Assembly: GCA_015233515.1 (NCBI GenBank) | Contig: JADFXS010000044.1 | Span: forward strand, 1-16,485 | Source of the DNA: Deltaproteobacteria bacterium | GTDB taxonomy: Bacteria; Desulfobacterota; Desulfarculia; Adiutricales; JAGVGV01 | DNA: 16,485 nt | Reading direction: 5' to 3' | Shown: one piece after another, positions 15,338 through 16,485 of the stretch | Layout of the letters: every line of letters begins with the position of its first letter | Position numbering within the stretch: position 1 is the first letter of the stretch | Position numbers and translations under genes: made by a program | Notes under the pieces: generated by a model | Database searches by the model: none | Seen by the model: only the letters and a program-made list of their open reading frames with translations | What the model was told of the DNA's origin: nothing

Positions 15338-15354
15338 AGCAAGAATTGCGCCAG
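15338..15354 (-). promoter_or_regulatory. Sigma-54 promoter of the AMIN/TPR gene
   Basis: On the minus strand CTGGCGCAATTCTTGCT fits YTGGCACG-N4-TTGCW with exact spacing; the -24 GG and -12 GC are intact. Transcription would start near 15327, right at the AGGAGT ribosome site, leaving a very short leader to the ATG at 15309. It places the TPR protein, and probably the downstream response regulator, in the sigma-54 flagellar regulon. Confidence 0.75.
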
Positions 15355-15427
15355 ATGATTGACGCACCAGAGAGAGGCTGAACGGAACGGTAAACAAATT
15401 AACAACTAGAACATCGGAGTTTATCCG

Positions 15428-16015
15428 TCAGTCATTGGGAGCGGTGATGCCCTTTTTCTTCAGCTTTTCCACTAACGTCGTTCGATTGATTTTTAAAAGC
15501 TGTGCCGCGCGATTTTTAACCCAAGCTGCTTTTTCCAGGGCTCTGATCAAAAGCCGATCTTCAAAGTCGGAAACCATCTGGTTAAAATCGATACCTTCAT
15601 CGGTAATTTCGATAACCGTCGGGTTTGGCGGGCTGGGAACAACTCCGCTTATCCTCGGCGGTAAATCTTCTTCAACCAATATGTCCCCTTCAGCCACCAC
15701 CCGCCCGGCGCCTTTTTTCAGCAGGCAATCCGTGAAACCGCCGGTGGAAGCGCCCACATCCAAGGCCGTCAGACCATCGACTTTTACCCCCAGGTCTTCC
15801 AGCGCTCCCGCCAATTTCAATCCGCCGCGACTGGCATAGACCGCCCGATTATCCTTGAGGACAAGGTTGATCCCGGAACTAAGCCCTTGGCCGGCCTTTT
15901 CCACCGGACGACCATCAGCCAGGACTTGGCCGGCCATGATCAAGGCTCGGGCCTGAGACCTCGTTTCAGCCAATCCTTGGTCGACCATTAATTGATCAGC
16001 TCTGATTTTTTTCAT
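15428..16015 (-). CDS. Chimeric ORF: N-terminal TlyA fragment (S4 plus start of FtsJ fold) fused to the C-terminal Fis domain of a FleQ/FlrA-like sigma-54 activator
   Basis: A 195-residue uninterrupted frame. Residues 1-62 are an S4 RNA-binding domain typical of TlyA, the 16S/23S rRNA 2'-O-methyltransferase/hemolysin family (MKKIRADQLMVDQGLAETRS, ALIMAGQVLADG). Residues ~58-106 are the beginning of its Rossmann methyltransferase domain (SRGGLKLAGAL, LDVGASTGGFTDCLL). The frame then changes identity: residues ~105-122 (VVAEGDILVEEDLPPRI) resemble the segment that ends the AAA+ region of sigma-54 activators. Residues ~141-190 are a Fis helix-turn-helix whose end, NRTTLVEKLKKKGI, is like FleQ/FlrA. 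Intact TlyA is ~245-270 residues; the rest of the methyltransferase and the activator's sensory and ATPase domains are missing. The protein could still bind RNA and DNA but not methylate or activate sigma-54. No clear ribosome site precedes the ATG at 16015. Confidence 0.8.
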   Translation of the reverse strand: MKKIRADQLMVDQGLAETRSQARALIMAGQVLADGRPVEKAGQGLSSGINLVLKDNRAVYASRGGLKLAGALEDLGVKVDGLTALDVGASTGGFTDCLLKKGAGRVVAEGDILVEEDLPPRISGVVPSPPNPTVIEITDEGIDFNQMVSDFEDRLLIRALEKAAWVKNRAAQLLKINRTTLVEKLKKKGITAPND

Positions 16016-16092
16016 GTAATAATATGGTCCGGTCTTGGCGGTTACCAGCGGCTGGTTGGTCCATGATTCTCATATCGAGTGACACGAACAAT

Positions 16093-16110
16093 AAATTTCG
16101 CGCGAAATTT
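16093..16110. promoter_or_regulatory. 18-bp perfect palindrome between dxs and the TlyA-Fis fusion
   Basis: AAATTTCGCGCGAAATTT is identical on both strands. It lies 78-95 nt upstream of the fusion ORF and ~100 nt beyond the dxs stop. It could be an operator for a dimeric regulator or, as RNA, a 7-bp stem with a GCGC loop. The following minus-strand bases (ATTGTTCG) are not a good U-run, so terminator function is doubtful. Confidence 0.5.
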
Positions 16111-16210
16111 TTCCTTCCCAATCCGGAGCCACGGTTTGAAGATCAAATCAGGTATTGAACATGTTTCCAGGATTTACACCTAGTCAACCATGCCGATATC
16201 TCTCAACCGG

Positions 16211-16485
16211 TCAGGCGTGTTTTTCAGGAATTCCAAGCAAGTATCTAGCCGCTTGAGCAATACCCAACTGATCAAGGCCCAGGAGTGTCCGCAATTCGCT
16301 TTGAGTTCCATGTTCCACGAACCGGTCCGGCACTCCGTGTCGATGAATGGGAATTCCCAGGCCTTTCTCGCTTAACAGTTCACAGACGGCCGCGCCGAAA
16401 CCGCCGATGATACTATTTTCTTCCACGCACAGGACCCGACCGGTTTTTTTCGCCAAGTCAAGGATCGATTCCTCATCAAACGGTT
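16211..16485 (-). CDS. dxs: 1-deoxy-D-xylulose-5-phosphate synthase, C-terminal end (5' end outside the window)
   Basis: The last ~91 codons of DXS, the thiamine-diphosphate enzyme that condenses pyruvate and glyceraldehyde 3-phosphate in the first step of the MEP isoprenoid pathway. The visible part is the end of the transketolase C-terminal domain. It reads on from the window edge through PFDEESILDLAKKTGRVLCV into EENSIIGGFGAAVCELL, then VPDRFVEHG and a terminal LLGLDQLGI, all characteristic of DXS. The frame is open to the edge, so the first in-window TTG at 16456 is not the true start. In Desulfobacterota dxs is commonly followed by tlyA, as is the case here with the truncated tlyA. Confidence 0.93.
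   Translation of the reverse strand, partial: PFDEESILDLAKKTGRVLCVEENSIIGGFGAAVCELLSEKGLGIPIHRHGVPDRFVEHGTQSELRTLLGLDQLGIAQAARYLLGIPEKHA

Noticed and set aside
15310..15405. 32-codon N-terminal extension of the TPR protein
   Set aside because: The sigma-54 promoter lies inside it, and a proper signal peptide starts at 15309.
16193..16200. GCCGATAT as a sigma-28 -10 element on the plus strand
   Set aside because: No TAAA-type -35 at the right distance and no plus-strand gene downstream.

Overview
This window looks like part of the chromosome of a motile, Gram-negative, sulfate-reducing member of the Desulfobacterota (old Deltaproteobacteria). Three things support that. A TmcD protein and the N-terminus of TmcC (the Tmc electron-transfer complex typical of sulfate reducers) lie at the left end. 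A flgBC-fliEFGHIJ-motE flagellar cluster with sigma-54 promoters fills the middle. The end of dxs followed by the start of tlyA, an order I recall from this phylum, lies at the right end. All convincing genes are on the minus strand, so the biological order runs from high to low coordinates.

Right end (16485 to 15428): the 3' end of dxs, a gap holding an 18-bp perfect palindrome, then a chimeric ORF. Its first ~105 residues are the S4 domain and start of the methyltransferase fold of TlyA. Its last ~90 residues are the C-terminal tail and Fis-type helix-turn-helix of a sigma-54 activator resembling FleQ/FlrA flagellar master regulators. The rest of TlyA and the receiver/AAA+ parts of the activator are absent. 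This is the most unusual object in the window. It is either a real in-frame deletion fusion at a synteny breakpoint or an assembly chimera.

Middle right (15405 to 11096): a good sigma-54 promoter drives an exported AMIN-domain/TPR protein, followed by an NtrC-family response regulator with a slightly degenerate receiver pocket. Both genes end next to copies of a GC-rich dispersed palindromic repeat. A weak terminator-like hairpin separates this unit from the next.

Middle (10994 to 3291): a second good sigma-54 promoter drives flgB-flgC-fliE-fliF-fliG-fliH-fliI-fliJ-motE, which encode proximal rod, MS ring, switch and export-ATPase parts. Genes mostly overlap or nearly touch. The exceptions are a 123-bp gap between fliE and fliF and a 93-bp gap between fliH and fliI. 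The second gap carries a near-consensus sigma-70 promoter. Working model (inference): an activator of the FleQ/FlrC type, here the response regulator at 11181-12596, switches on the sigma-54 promoters.

Left (3290 to 1): a third copy of the dispersed repeat, then a 375-bp regulatory region with phased TTAACG repeats and a 29-bp dyad ahead of a membrane-anchored four-helix-bundle sensor-like protein with no output domain. A 506-bp spacer follows, then tmcD and a 66-codon tmcC-like reading frame that stops exactly at the window edge. No rRNA, tRNA, CRISPR, insertion sequence or phage gene was seen.
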